From NCBI RefSeq assembly GCF_900232865.1, contig NZ_OCTS01000003.1:124001-188000 (forward strand): a stretch of DNA of 64,000 nt, given 5' to 3'. Under the pieces are notes generated by a model. The model saw nothing but the letters and a program-made list of their open reading frames with translations. It had not been told where the DNA came from and did no database searches. Origin of the DNA: Corynebacterium dentalis. Its GTDB lineage: Bacteria > Actinomycetota > Actinomycetes > Mycobacteriales > Mycobacteriaceae. Made by a program: the position numbers and the translations under genes. Shown here in pieces: positions 30,387 to 39,550 of the stretch (positions within the stretch are counted from its first letter, which is position 1; every line of letters starts with the position of its first letter).

Positions 30387-32008
30387 CTGGTCACCGGCCG
30401 CACTTTGAGCTCCTTGCGCAGGATCTTGCCGGTCGCGGACTTAGGGATAGCATCCGTGAACTCGACCATGCGGACCTTCTTGTAGCCAGAGACGCGCTCG
30501 GAGACCCACGCCATGATCTCTTCGGGATCCAGCACGAGTGTCTGACCAGCGGAATCCGCCTGCGGGACGATGAACGCACGCGGCACTTCCTCGCCATCTT
30601 CGGGGCGGGTAAATCCCACCACGGCCACGTCTGAGATGTCCTCGCGTCCCAGTAGGAGTGCCTCCAGCTCGGCGGGTGCCACTTGGTAGCCCTTGTATTT
30701 GATGAGCTCTTTGGCGCGATCCACCACAAAGACGATACCGTTGGCGTCGTACTCCACCACATCGCCGGTGCGCAGCCAGCCGTCCTCGGTGAGGGTGTTG
30801 CGAGTGGCTTCTTCATTATTCAGGTAGCCGACCATGACTTGTGGCCCGCGGACCCACATTTCGCCTGCTGCGCTGCGCAGATCGCCCTGCGAAGGTGGAA
30901 GGATTTCCGGCAGGTCCGGCTGTGCAAGATCCACCACTTTGCATTCCGTATTGGCCACGGACGCGCCGATGGATTCAATTGGGGTGACTCCCCAGATGGA
31001 GTTGTGGGTCACGGGACTGGCCTCTGTCATGCCGAAGCCTTGCACCACGTGGACATTCAGGCGCTTTTCGACTGCGTCGGCGAGTTCGCGGGATAGCGGG
31101 GCGGCGCCGGATTGGATGTTCTTCAGCGCGGAGAGATCGTAGTTATCCACGATGGGATGCTTGGCCAGTGCCACGGCGATGGGCGGGGCGATAAACGAGA
31201 AGTCGATGTTGTGCTTTTGGTGTAGCTCCAGGAACTGCGGGAGATCGAACTTGGGGGCGGTGACCAAGGTGGCGCGGGCTGCCAGAGTGTTATTGAGCAG
31301 CACGTTCATGCCGTAGATGTGGAAGAACGGCAGCACGGCCATGACGGTGGAATCCCGCCGCAGGCCGACGGTGTCCAGCGCGGGAATGAGCTGAGCGATA
31401 TTCGCGCCGAGGTTGCGGTGACTCAGCATCACGCCCTTAGGGTTGCCCGTGGTTCCGGATGAGTACGGCAGCGCCGCAATGTGGGTGGCTCCATTGATCT
31501 GCACCTCGGGAGGCTGGTGGCCTTCGGCGAGGAGTGACTGGAATGTGGTCACCTCTCCCGCAGGGGCAGTCAGGTCGATGACGTTGTCTTCGCTGATCCC
31601 CACTGCCTCGGCAGCCTGGAGACCTGCTGGGCCGAGCATTGAGGTGGTGATGACCAGCTTGGCCTGCGAATCCCGTAGCTGCTTTTCGATATCCTGTGCT
31701 GTCGCCAGCGAGGCCACGGTGGTGACGGTGGAACCGGCGCGGAGGATTCCATGGAAGACGACGGCAAACATGAGCGTATTCGGGCAATGCAGAGCAACCA
31801 CGTCATGTGGCTGCACTCCGCGGGCTGTCAGCGCTCCCGCGAAGGCATCGATCATCGCTTTGAGCTGGCCATAGGTGGTCTCGCTGCCCGTGGCGCTATC
31901 GATGATGGCAATGCGGTTTTCATCTGCTGGATCGAGGTTCCCAAACAGGAGCTCATAGACAGAGCCTTCGGGAATAACGACGTTAGGGCGCGAGCTCTTG
32001 ATGGGCAT
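30383..32008 (-). CDS. AMP-forming acyl-CoA synthetase, 4-coumarate-CoA-ligase-like
   Basis: 541-aa ANL-superfamily enzyme that activates a carboxylic acid with ATP and CoA. Motifs: A3 PYSSGTTGNPKGVMLSHRNL near 188, VVQGFGMTEASPVTH near 325, DGWLRTGDVVEYDANG near 415, VDRAKELIKYKGYQVAPAELE hinge, and catalytic Lys in PKSATGKILRKEL. The substrate (fatty, aromatic or other acid) cannot be told. A strong GGAGGT Shine-Dalgarno sits 5 nt upstream of ATG 32008. Confidence 0.9.
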   Translation of the reverse strand: MPIKSSRPNVVIPEGSVYELLFGNLDPADENRIAIIDSATGSETTYGQLKAMIDAFAGALTARGVQPHDVVALHCPNTLMFAVVFHGILRAGSTVTTVASLATAQDIEKQLRDSQAKLVITTSMLGPAGLQAAEAVGISEDNVIDLTAPAGEVTTFQSLLAEGHQPPEVQINGATHIAALPYSSGTTGNPKGVMLSHRNLGANIAQLIPALDTVGLRRDSTVMAVLPFFHIYGMNVLLNNTLAARATLVTAPKFDLPQFLELHQKHNIDFSFIAPPIAVALAKHPIVDNYDLSALKNIQSGAAPLSRELADAVEKRLNVHVVQGFGMTEASPVTHNSIWGVTPIESIGASVANTECKVVDLAQPDLPEILPPSQGDLRSAAGEMWVRGPQVMVGYLNNEEATRNTLTEDGWLRTGDVVEYDANGIVFVVDRAKELIKYKGYQVAPAELEALLLGREDISDVAVVGFTRPEDGEEVPRAFIVPQADSAGQTLVLDPEEIMAWVSERVSGYKKVRMVEFTDAIPKSATGKILRKELKVRPVTS

Positions 32009-32066
32009 GGGTGACCTCCGGTGGGACCTGGCTGGGCTGGCGGGATTGCTGCGGTGGATATCAAGG

Positions 32067-32091
32067 TAGCCGGTTTAGTTTTGACTGGCTA
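32067..32091. promoter_or_regulatory. Inverted repeat upstream of the acyl-CoA ligase gene
   Basis: TAGCCGGT and ACTGGCTA, 9 nt apart, form a near-perfect palindrome 58 bp upstream of the ligase ATG. It could be the operator of the neighbouring TetR protein. It lacks a T tract, so it is not a standard terminator. Confidence 0.35.
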
Positions 32092-32267
32092 TCTAAATGC
32101 CGTTCACTTTATCCAAGACAGGCAAGGTAGGCGCAGGTTTGCGCAAATCGCCAGGCAGTCAAGAGACCTCACGATTTCCCAGCCCCAATTGACGGTAACT
32201 GCGTGCTGTACGTTTGGATTGCTCCCGAAACGCTTCGGGATGACCCATAGGTACTAACCGTTGGGAA

Positions 32268-32290
32268 ATGCTCCCCGCTCACGCGGGGAT
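32268..32290 (+). repeat. Orphan CRISPR repeat core
   Basis: Bases 2-23 of the 29-nt array repeat are identical here. The last six bases diverge (only one matches), and base 1 is A instead of G. It lies 9.3 kb upstream of the array and in the same orientation. Confidence 0.85.
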
Positions 32291-32336
32291 AAAAAGACGG
32301 ACTCTGCAGGAAAACCCATGCAGTTTTCGTCTTTTT
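32291..32336 (+). terminator. Intrinsic terminator between the orphan repeat and cas3
   Basis: AAAAAGACG (32291-32299) pairs with CGTCTTTTT (32328-32336). An inner CTGCA/TGCAG pair (32304-32308 with 32319-32323) extends the hairpin, and a T run follows. It is symmetric enough to work in both directions. Confidence 0.65.
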
Positions 32337-32428
32337 GTTCGATTATCAGCCAATACAGCTGCCCTTCGTCTTAGGCCTAGGCAGAATGAAAGAAACTTGC
32401 GCAATACCGCTACGCAGACAACTTCCAT

Positions 32429-32458
32429 CATCAATGTTTGATGAAAAGCTCCTACAAT
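32429..32458 (+). promoter_or_regulatory. cas operon promoter with operator-like palindrome
   Basis: A -10 TACAAT at 32453-32458 is preceded by the palindrome CATCAA-TGT-TTGATG (32429-32443), which occupies the -35 region; no good -35 is visible. This layout suggests a regulator-dependent or repressed promoter. cas3 starts 27 nt after the -10. Confidence 0.5.
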
Positions 32459-32485
32459 TAGAACCTAGTTCACAATTAAGGAAAA

Positions 32486-35251
32486 ATGCCCACTCACCAC
32501 TTACACCACTTTTGGGCCAAGACTATAGAACCGTCGGGCGAAGGCTTCCCTGTCGTCACACACAGTCTCGATGTCGCCCTCGTGTCTCACATTGCGCTGA
32601 ACCAATTCGTCAGCTCTTCCAGACAAAACTCCATGTCAGAACGCTTCGGGATACCTATCGAGAAGGTTCTCAAGTTCGCTTGCGCTGTTCACGACTCCGG
32701 CAAAATATCCTCTTTTTTCCAGCAGAAGGTCGACCATCTCTTTCAACCACTTTCAGCTAGAGGTTTCCCCGAGGTGCCGATCGGCCAAACCAGCAGCGGT
32801 AATCCCCACTCACTCGTTGGAGGTTGGGCATTGCTGAAGTGGTTTGAAGAAAGTTCTCTACCAACCAATCGAAAATCAAAAAGAGGCTGGTTCGATATTG
32901 TCGGCGGCCATCATGGCCGCTTTGCCTCTGATGATGACTTCCAACGCAACTTTGGCTTCAAGTCCGAATCGACAATTTGGCATGATGCCCGCAACGAATT
33001 CTTCGACACCATGGTCGAGTCGCTTAAATTGACCCGGTCTGATCTTGAAAAATTGGCTGCCATCGAGTGGCAAGTTGATGACATTGTTCTAATAACCGCT
33101 CTAGTCATCGTTTCCGACTGGCTCGGATCGAACCAGTCATATTTTCCGCACGACCGGTGTGAAATCGACCAGCCGGAAATGCGATCTCATCGGGCTGAGG
33201 AAAGAATCCAATGGGGTGCCACATGGTCGCCCGGCGACAACCCCATGGAGGATTTCGCACATCGATTTGGATTGCCCAAAGGCACCAATCTACGACCGGT
33301 TCAAGCAAGCTTTTTGCAGATGGTTGCCGAAATGCAGGAACCAGGCTTGATCATCCTGGAAAACGAGACTGGAGGTGGCAAGACTGCCTCTGCTCTTATG
33401 GCCGCCGAACTGCTCGCCCATAAGTTCGATCTCCAAGGGATCTACTTCGGCCAACCAACCCAAGTGAATTCCAATGCCATGTTCACCCAAGTAGTCGACT
33501 GGATCAAGAGCGGCTATAAGGAAGGAAGGCTCCCCACAAACATGGTGTTAGCACACGGGAAGTCATCACTTAACTCTGAATACAGTGACCTTCTATCCGA
33601 AACCCGAATCAGTAAAATCTACGATGACCAAGACCCACATGCCGCAGCAGAAGCAAACTCCTGGTTCACTAATAATAAGAGAGGCCTACTGGGATCTATC
33701 GTCGTCGGCACAATCGATCAATTTCTATTTTCGGCACTGGCATCGAAACACGTCATGCTTCGACACCTCGGCTTAGCCGATAAAGTTGTAATCCTAGACG
33801 AAATTCACGCCAGCGATGACTACATGATCATGTACCTCTGCCGGGCCCTATTTTGGATGGGGCGCTATGGGGTGCCAGTTATCGCTCTGTCGGCAACCAT
33901 TCCAGCAGAACGCAGGACAGAATTGGCAGAAGCCTACCGATGCGGGACGCGAAATAGGACCAAAAGAGTGCTTTCGCAGATCGATAAGTCAACCCTTGAA
34001 AATCCGGGCCTCTACCCACGCATTACCATGGTCACCAATCTCGACTGCCAGAGTATTAAAACACATACAGACGGCACCAAAAAAGTCACGCAGATCTCGT
34101 TTACAGACGGATGCCCATCTGAATTAGCCGCACGCATTACGGAAGAATCTGCTGATGGAGGATGCATAGCAGTCATTTGTTCCACAGTCACCAGGGCGCA
34201 AGAGTTCTATAGCGCCTTCAAAGAGCAAAGTCTCTCAGACGATGAACTTATGCTCCTCCATTCCCGATTCATGACAATTCACAGGGCACAGCGAGAAGCT
34301 GAATTAGTAGCAAAACTTGGTAGGAATAATGACCATCGCCCCCAGCGACTCATCGTGGTATCTACCCAAGTGATAGAGCAGGGCCTCGACCTTGACTTCG
34401 ACCTCATGTATACGGATATTGCGCCGATTGATCTTGTCATTCAACGTGTCGGTCGTCTCCATCGGCACGAAGCAAATAATTCACTCAGGCCCATCACAAT
34501 GACTACTCCCCGAGCGAACATCATGGGCGTGGAGTTTGCAGATGACACCGCCCCCAACTTCCCAAACGGGATCATTGCCGTCTACAGAGAATACCGTTTG
34601 CTCCTATCCACCTGGGCACTAAAGCAGCATATGAAGTCAACGAACGGTTCGCTCTCAAGTCCTCACGATATCGCCAATTTGATAGGCCAAGTTTACGATT
34701 CTCCTTTCGAAGAGTTGGGATTTCCGGAAGAATGGATGAGTGTCGTCGACAAAGCGAAAGAAAAAGAAAAAGAGTTCCGAACGCAACAAAGACTTCGGGC
34801 GAGTAATGCATTGCTCCCCTCCCCCGCGTCGAACATCGTGAGTAATTGGAGTGTGGTCATGACTCAAGCGGATGAAAACGACACTAGCCAAGTCCGCGAT
34901 ATCGACGAGTCCATTGAAGTCATTCTTGTACAGCAAATTGGCGGAAGGGTCTACCCTCTACACGATGCCGGTGAGGACTTTGCAGACTTCGAAGTAGATG
35001 GTGATTTTGCGTTGGATTACCCTATCGCACGGCACCTCGCCAGGTGCTCAGTCCGTATGCCTGGCTACCTCTTGAGAGACGAAGACATTGAGGAATTGGA
35101 GGCCGAAGGATCCTTCGGTGGTTGGCATAACACACCGATTCTCAAGCATCAACTCCCTCTTATATTGGATGAGAATCTACAGAAGACTCTCAGTCAGGTG
35201 CAGGTCACTTACGACCAAGAGGAAGGACTGCTGGTGACTAGAGTCCATTAA
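32486..35251 (+). CDS. cas3: CRISPR-associated nuclease/helicase Cas3 (type I-E)
   Basis: Degrades DNA after Cascade has bound a target. 921 aa. N-terminal HD nuclease domain with VHDSGK (HD at 69-70), followed by SF2 helicase motifs: Walker A ENETGGGKTASAL near 293, motif II LDEIHASDD near 435, motif III ALSATIP near 468, and motif VI QRVGRLHRH near 653. A C-terminal accessory domain follows. The ATG at 32486 has AAGGA just upstream. First gene of the cas operon; 68 nt precede cse1. Confidence 0.96.
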   Translation: MPTHHLHHFWAKTIEPSGEGFPVVTHSLDVALVSHIALNQFVSSSRQNSMSERFGIPIEKVLKFACAVHDSGKISSFFQQKVDHLFQPLSARGFPEVPIGQTSSGNPHSLVGGWALLKWFEESSLPTNRKSKRGWFDIVGGHHGRFASDDDFQRNFGFKSESTIWHDARNEFFDTMVESLKLTRSDLEKLAAIEWQVDDIVLITALVIVSDWLGSNQSYFPHDRCEIDQPEMRSHRAEERIQWGATWSPGDNPMEDFAHRFGLPKGTNLRPVQASFLQMVAEMQEPGLIILENETGGGKTASALMAAELLAHKFDLQGIYFGQPTQVNSNAMFTQVVDWIKSGYKEGRLPTNMVLAHGKSSLNSEYSDLLSETRISKIYDDQDPHAAAEANSWFTNNKRGLLGSIVVGTIDQFLFSALASKHVMLRHLGLADKVVILDEIHASDDYMIMYLCRALFWMGRYGVPVIALSATIPAERRTELAEAYRCGTRNRTKRVLSQIDKSTLENPGLYPRITMVTNLDCQSIKTHTDGTKKVTQISFTDGCPSELAARITEESADGGCIAVICSTVTRAQEFYSAFKEQSLSDDELMLLHSRFMTIHRAQREAELVAKLGRNNDHRPQRLIVVSTQVIEQGLDLDFDLMYTDIAPIDLVIQRVGRLHRHEANNSLRPITMTTPRANIMGVEFADDTAPNFPNGIIAVYREYRLLLSTWALKQHMKSTNGSLSSPHDIANLIGQVYDSPFEELGFPEEWMSVVDKAKEKEKEFRTQQRLRASNALLPSPASNIVSNWSVVMTQADENDTSQVRDIDESIEVILVQQIGGRVYPLHDAGEDFADFEVDGDFALDYPIARHLARCSVRMPGYLLRDEDIEELEAEGSFGGWHNTPILKHQLPLILDENLQKTLSQVQVTYDQEEGLLVTRVH

Positions 35252-35319
35252 AAAGCAAAACCTTTCATTCAGATTATAAACAGTCCTCTCAGTCCCAAAA
35301 TCATTACGAAAGTAGGGTC

Positions 35320-37011
35320 ATGCATTCCTTCAACTTGATGGATCAACCTTGGATCTCCGTCCGTAAAGTAGACGGAGAAATTGATACGGTCAGCATCCTC
35401 AAACTATTTGAAAATTCAAAGAGCTATTCATCTCTGGCCACTGAGCTTCCCTTAACGGATTTTGCTCTGCTCAGAATTCTGCTCGCGATCCTTCATCGAA
35501 GTTGGGTGGAGTCGAAGGCGGAAAATCTGAACGATGCACTCAATCATTGGGAAGAAAAATGGAAAGCTTCAAGTCTCCTCGATACCGAAGTTGTCGCCTA
35601 TTCCAACAAGGTTCACGACCGATTCGACATCATGGACTCTGTCACCCCATTTTTCCAGGTCGCGAATCTTCACACTTCCAACAATGAATGGAAGCCTATT
35701 AGTCTCTTGTTTCCAGATGTCGCCGAGCCTGGGTCTCTCTTCACAATGGCGACTGACCTGCGAGCAGCCACCCCCGCGCTAGCAGCACGCATGCTTATCA
35801 CGACCATGGCTTGGGACTTTTCGGGCATCAAATCAGGTGCAGTCGGCGATCCTCGAGTGAAAGGCGGGCGTGGATACCCTATCGGGACCGGCTGGGCAGG
35901 CTGGATAGGCGCGACAATCGTGGAGGGAAGGAACCTTCACGAGACCATTCTTTTGAACTACATCGCGATGGAGAACTTTGACGGCCAATCAACTCATGAA
36001 ACTGACGAAGACCTTCCGCCTTGGGAAAAAACTCCTCTGGATGAGAAACCCGTCAAATCCTCTCACTACTCTGGTGGCCTAGACGCAGAGAATTTTGCAA
36101 ACGGCCCCATCGAACTGTTCACGTGGCAGCAGCGACGAATCCGCATCAAGTGGAACAATGGACAAGCAGTTGGTTGCCTTGTGGCAAATGGCGATCCAGT
36201 CGGACATGTCGTTCAACACGGAGTAGAACAGATGACGCCATGGCGTTTCAGCGAGCCTCAGTCAAAAAAGTACAAAACCCCGCGTTATATGCCTTTTCAG
36301 CTGCAGCAGGGTAGAGCACTGTGGCGTTCGCTCAACGGAATCTTGCCGAACAATGATCCCCCAAAGGTCCAAAAGGGCATCGGCCAGGGAAGCGATTTAC
36401 AAAGGCCGGCCAGCACCGTGTCCTGGATTTCTGTTCTATTGCGAGAAGAAATTCTGGCGGAGACTTACCCGATCCACATTCGCATGATGTCTATGGAGTA
36501 CGGAGCTAATTCATCTTCGTACGCCAACATCATCGCAGATCACATTTCTGTCCCGTCGGCTCTCCTGAACGATGAACAGGTAGAGCTACAGAAAAGCGCC
36601 CAATTGGCCGTATCGATGACAGATCGAGTCGCTTACGCCCTGATTCGGTATTACAAAAACCTCCGTGCTGCAGTCGGGCAACGAGAACTTAGCGACGCTG
36701 AAGTCGAAGATGTGCGGTCACGCTTCTATTCAGAAGTCGACCCGGAATTCAGAAAGTGGCTACTCCAGCTAGAGCCTGGAGTAGCACTCGATGAGCAAAT
36801 GTCACTTTGGCAACAGTTTCTAAAGAGACTGGCCCGCGAAGTAGCAAGCAATCTCCTCTCCCAGCAAAGTCTCCAAGTGTGGCACGGAAGATTGGTGGAT
36901 GACAAACGTATAAATGCCGCAACCGCCGAGAAATTCTTGGGTTACGCACTTAGCGAAGCCATAGGAAAAGAATTATCTAAACAAGATCTATCAGGAGAAA
37001 GCAATGAATAA
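35320..37011 (+). CDS. cse1: Type I-E Cascade large subunit Cse1 (Cas8e/CasA)
   Basis: Large Cascade subunit, which recognises the PAM and recruits Cas3. 563 aa, starting MHSFNLMDQPWISVRKVDGE, the characteristic N-terminal motif of Cse1 (NLLxxPWIPV-like). KPISLLFPDVAEPGSLF and GRGYPIGTGWAGWIGATIVEGRNL are further family landmarks. The C-terminal helical bundle spans about 380-563. It overlaps cse2 by 8 nt. Confidence 0.95.
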   Translation: MHSFNLMDQPWISVRKVDGEIDTVSILKLFENSKSYSSLATELPLTDFALLRILLAILHRSWVESKAENLNDALNHWEEKWKASSLLDTEVVAYSNKVHDRFDIMDSVTPFFQVANLHTSNNEWKPISLLFPDVAEPGSLFTMATDLRAATPALAARMLITTMAWDFSGIKSGAVGDPRVKGGRGYPIGTGWAGWIGATIVEGRNLHETILLNYIAMENFDGQSTHETDEDLPPWEKTPLDEKPVKSSHYSGGLDAENFANGPIELFTWQQRRIRIKWNNGQAVGCLVANGDPVGHVVQHGVEQMTPWRFSEPQSKKYKTPRYMPFQLQQGRALWRSLNGILPNNDPPKVQKGIGQGSDLQRPASTVSWISVLLREEILAETYPIHIRMMSMEYGANSSSYANIIADHISVPSALLNDEQVELQKSAQLAVSMTDRVAYALIRYYKNLRAAVGQRELSDAEVEDVRSRFYSEVDPEFRKWLLQLEPGVALDEQMSLWQQFLKRLAREVASNLLSQQSLQVWHGRLVDDKRINAATAEKFLGYALSEAIGKELSKQDLSGESNE

Positions 37012-37639
37012 TTCAAGACCGTCGCAAGAATTGAGAGCGCATGTCACTCAACAAGTGACCCGCCTTCAAGAAAGGCTCCAAAGTGGTGCCCCTTCCGCGC
37101 TCAGAGATACTGCCAATCTCCGACGCGCGGTAGGAAAGCCAGCCGGTTCGGTGCCTGATGTCTACGCCATCACTCTTGCAGGGCTCCCCGAAAGACTCGA
37201 AGGCGCTGGAAACAACCCTAGTCGTGGCGAAAACATCGCTCACCTTACGGTTTCTCTTTTCGCATTACACGCTCAATCCGCGACCCGTCCCGTGCATCAA
37301 AATGGGATTGGTTTTGGATCTGCACTCCAAAAATTCGTGATGACCACTGGTGTGGAGACAGTAGACGACAGTCCCCTGATGAGGCGAATCAAAGCTCTGT
37401 TGACTGCGGATACTCTCGACGAAATTTCCGTTCACCTTCGTGGCTTAATTCAGCAGCTCCGTACTGAATCTATCCCGTTTGATTACGGGCAACTTTCGGA
37501 GGACCTCTGGTGGCTCTCCCAAGAGGGGCATCGTAATGGAGTCCGCTTGAAGTGGAGCCGCCAGCTATACACTCGTCCGATCCACAATACGGACGATGAC
37601 GAAACATCCAATGTCACTCCAGAGGGTTCACCCCTTTAA
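37004..37639 (+). CDS. cse2: Type I-E Cascade small subunit Cse2 (CasB)
   Basis: 211-aa helical, basic protein that lines the Cascade belly as a dimer and stabilises the R-loop. Sequence is weakly conserved, but LRRAVGKPAGSVPDVYAITLAGLP, IAHLTVSLFALHAQSATRP and the DYGQLSEDLWWLSQEG stretch are typical. Position between cse1 and cas7e fits. 76 nt follow before cas7e, with an AAAGGG Shine-Dalgarno for that gene. Confidence 0.92.
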   Translation: MNNSRPSQELRAHVTQQVTRLQERLQSGAPSALRDTANLRRAVGKPAGSVPDVYAITLAGLPERLEGAGNNPSRGENIAHLTVSLFALHAQSATRPVHQNGIGFGSALQKFVMTTGVETVDDSPLMRRIKALLTADTLDEISVHLRGLIQQLRTESIPFDYGQLSEDLWWLSQEGHRNGVRLKWSRQLYTRPIHNTDDDETSNVTPEGSPL

Positions 37640-37715
37640 CGACCTCACTGGATTCTCAATCAGAGTCTTCAACCTATCGGTTTTCTAAACTACAACCCCA
37701 GAAAGGGACCTAATC

Positions 37716-38855
37716 ATGACCACTTTCATCCAGATCCACGCTCTCCAATCTGTTCCCCCATCCTGCATCAACCGCGACGACACGGGATCACCCAAGTCCG
37801 CAATGTTTGGCGGAGTCAAGCGTCACCGCGTATCAAGTCAGGCCTGGAAGCGCGCAATGCGCAATGAATTTTCTGATCACTTGGATCGTTCTGAACTCGG
37901 TGTCCGCACCCTAGAGGTAGTTGGCGAAATTGCCAAAGCTGTTCAGTCCAAACGCGAGATTGAAGACGAACTTGCGGTGAAGTATGCGCAAGATATTTTC
38001 ACTCAGGCTGGCTTCAAGATCAACGAAAAGAAACTCAAGAAGGCAAAGGATGCCAAGGACGCTGATATTGATGCCGCCGAACCACTCCCTAAGTCGGAAT
38101 ATTTGATCTTCTTGTCCCGCTCTGAGATCAATGCGCTGGCGGACCTCGCAATTCTTCTGGCTGACGGAGAAAAGCCGACCAAGAAGGCGATTCGCGAGGC
38201 ATTTCAAGAAGAGCAGGCATTTGATGTCTCCCTCTTTGGTCGCATGCTGGCTAATGCACCTGAGCTCAATACCGATGCTGCATGTCAGGTAATGCACGCA
38301 ATTTCTACTCATGGTGCCAATGCGGAATTTGATTACTTCACAGCTGTAGACGACCTTGCCCCCGAGGACAATGCGGGTGCTGGCATGATCGGCACTGTGG
38401 AATTCGTCTCTTCGACTTTGTACCGCTATGCATGTATCAACTTTGATCAGTTGGTTTCTAACATCGGCGACAAGGATGCAGCGGTTCGATGTGTTGACGC
38501 ATTCATCAAAGCTTTCACCTTGAGCATGCCCACCGGCAAGGTCAATACTTTTGCCAATCGCACCCGCCCGGACCTCGTCTTGGCCGAAGTTGGGGAACAA
38601 CAGCCATATTCCCTAGTCAACGCATTCGAAGCTGCAGTCGAGACCGGAGATTCGGCAATCAAGAACTCCATCGATGCCCTAGCAAAGTACCGCGAAGCTG
38701 TGTCAGATGAATACGGGCAACGTGCTGATAACAGCCTGCATATGTCCACCAAAACGGTGACCTCTGATGAGGCACGCGAACTACTCACCTCAAATTCCTC
38801 CCCAGTGAATTTCGATCACCTAGTCGCTGGAGTCGCTGAGGTGCTCAAGAAATGA
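37716..38855 (+). CDS. cas7e: Type I-E Cascade backbone Cas7e (CasC/Cse4)
   Basis: Forms the six-copy backbone that holds the crRNA. 379 aa starting MTTFIQIHALQSVPPSCINRDD, with FGGVKRHRVSSQAWKRAMRNEF (RNA-binding palm region) and FDVSLFGRMLA, and the C-terminal GKVNTFANRTRPDLVL. A lysine-rich insertion (about 100-125, KINEKKLKKAKDAKDADID) may be a surface loop. The ATGA overlap with cas5e implies coupling. Confidence 0.95.
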   Translation: MTTFIQIHALQSVPPSCINRDDTGSPKSAMFGGVKRHRVSSQAWKRAMRNEFSDHLDRSELGVRTLEVVGEIAKAVQSKREIEDELAVKYAQDIFTQAGFKINEKKLKKAKDAKDADIDAAEPLPKSEYLIFLSRSEINALADLAILLADGEKPTKKAIREAFQEEQAFDVSLFGRMLANAPELNTDAACQVMHAISTHGANAEFDYFTAVDDLAPEDNAGAGMIGTVEFVSSTLYRYACINFDQLVSNIGDKDAAVRCVDAFIKAFTLSMPTGKVNTFANRTRPDLVLAEVGEQQPYSLVNAFEAAVETGDSAIKNSIDALAKYREAVSDEYGQRADNSLHMSTKTVTSDEARELLTSNSSPVNFDHLVAGVAEVLKK

Positions 38856-39550
38856 CCACCCTGACACTTCAACTCGAGGGTCCCCTACAATCTTGGGGAA
38901 GTTCCTCAAGATTCACTGTCCGCGAGACAGAATCCCGTCCAACAAAGTCGGGAGTAATTGGGTTACTGGCTGCTGCACAAGGCCGATCGCGCGAAACTGA
39001 CATCACCGACCTTGCCGGCCTCAGGTTTGGAGTTCGAGTCGATTCACCTGGCACTGTACTCCGTGATTTCCAGACCGAGACTGATTGGCAAACATCAAAA
39101 AGTAAGCCGTTGACAAATCGCTATTACCTGCAGGATGCAAAGTTCACTGCGATATTTGAAGGTCAACGGTTGCTTCTCGAGGACTTAGCTCACGCACTTG
39201 CATCGCCTGCGTTCCCCCTGTTCCTTGGACGGCGCTCTTGCCCCACTTCGCGTCCTATCAAGGGAATCATTTCCGAGGGCACCTTGGAAAAAGGACTGCA
39301 AAATGCAGAATGGCTGGTTTCCAAGAATGATCCTCGTATCACTCAAGGTGCACTTTTGCCTTTTACTAGGGATATTTTGCCAGGTGAATCTGCCGAAAAT
39401 CTGTTGAGAGACACCCCTCTTAGTTTTTCGACGTCACAGCGCGCGTACAACCTCCGCCCTGTGGTGCATGGCTTCGTGCGTATAGAAGGCAAAGCTTCTG
39501 CAAACGAAAGCCGAAGTCACAATCCGATGCAGTTACTAGGAGGCATCTGA
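38852..39550 (+). CDS. cas5e: Type I-E Cascade subunit Cas5e (CasD)
   Basis: Caps the 5' handle of the crRNA. 232 aa with the N-terminal LQLEGPLQSWGSSSRFTVRETESRPTKSGVIGLLAAA motif, which is diagnostic for Cas5, and FPLFLGRRSCPTSRPI. It is translationally coupled to both neighbours (ATGA with cas7e, TGATG with cas6e). Confidence 0.95.
   Translation: MTTLTLQLEGPLQSWGSSSRFTVRETESRPTKSGVIGLLAAAQGRSRETDITDLAGLRFGVRVDSPGTVLRDFQTETDWQTSKSKPLTNRYYLQDAKFTAIFEGQRLLLEDLAHALASPAFPLFLGRRSCPTSRPIKGIISEGTLEKGLQNAEWLVSKNDPRITQGALLPFTRDILPGESAENLLRDTPLSFSTSQRAYNLRPVVHGFVRIEGKASANESRSHNPMQLLGGI

Larger units (their letters stand above)
32223..32336 (+). ncRNA. Candidate small RNA with an orphan CRISPR-repeat stem, upstream of cas3
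   Basis: Three stem-loops in tandem on the plus strand. First, TCCCGAA-ACGC-TTCGGGA (32223-32240). Second, a copy of the array's repeat core (32268-32290), including the CCCCGC/GCGGGG stem that Cas6e would bind, with handle ATAAAAAG instead of ATGATCCC. Third, a long hairpin ending in CGTCTTTTT (32291-32336), an intrinsic terminator. No protein gene on this strand precedes the terminator between 30386 and 32291, so it most likely ends a small RNA of roughly 75-115 nt. A promoter is not certain: TTGACG at 32189 and TA-rich bases at 32248-32257 are candidates. Confidence 0.5.
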
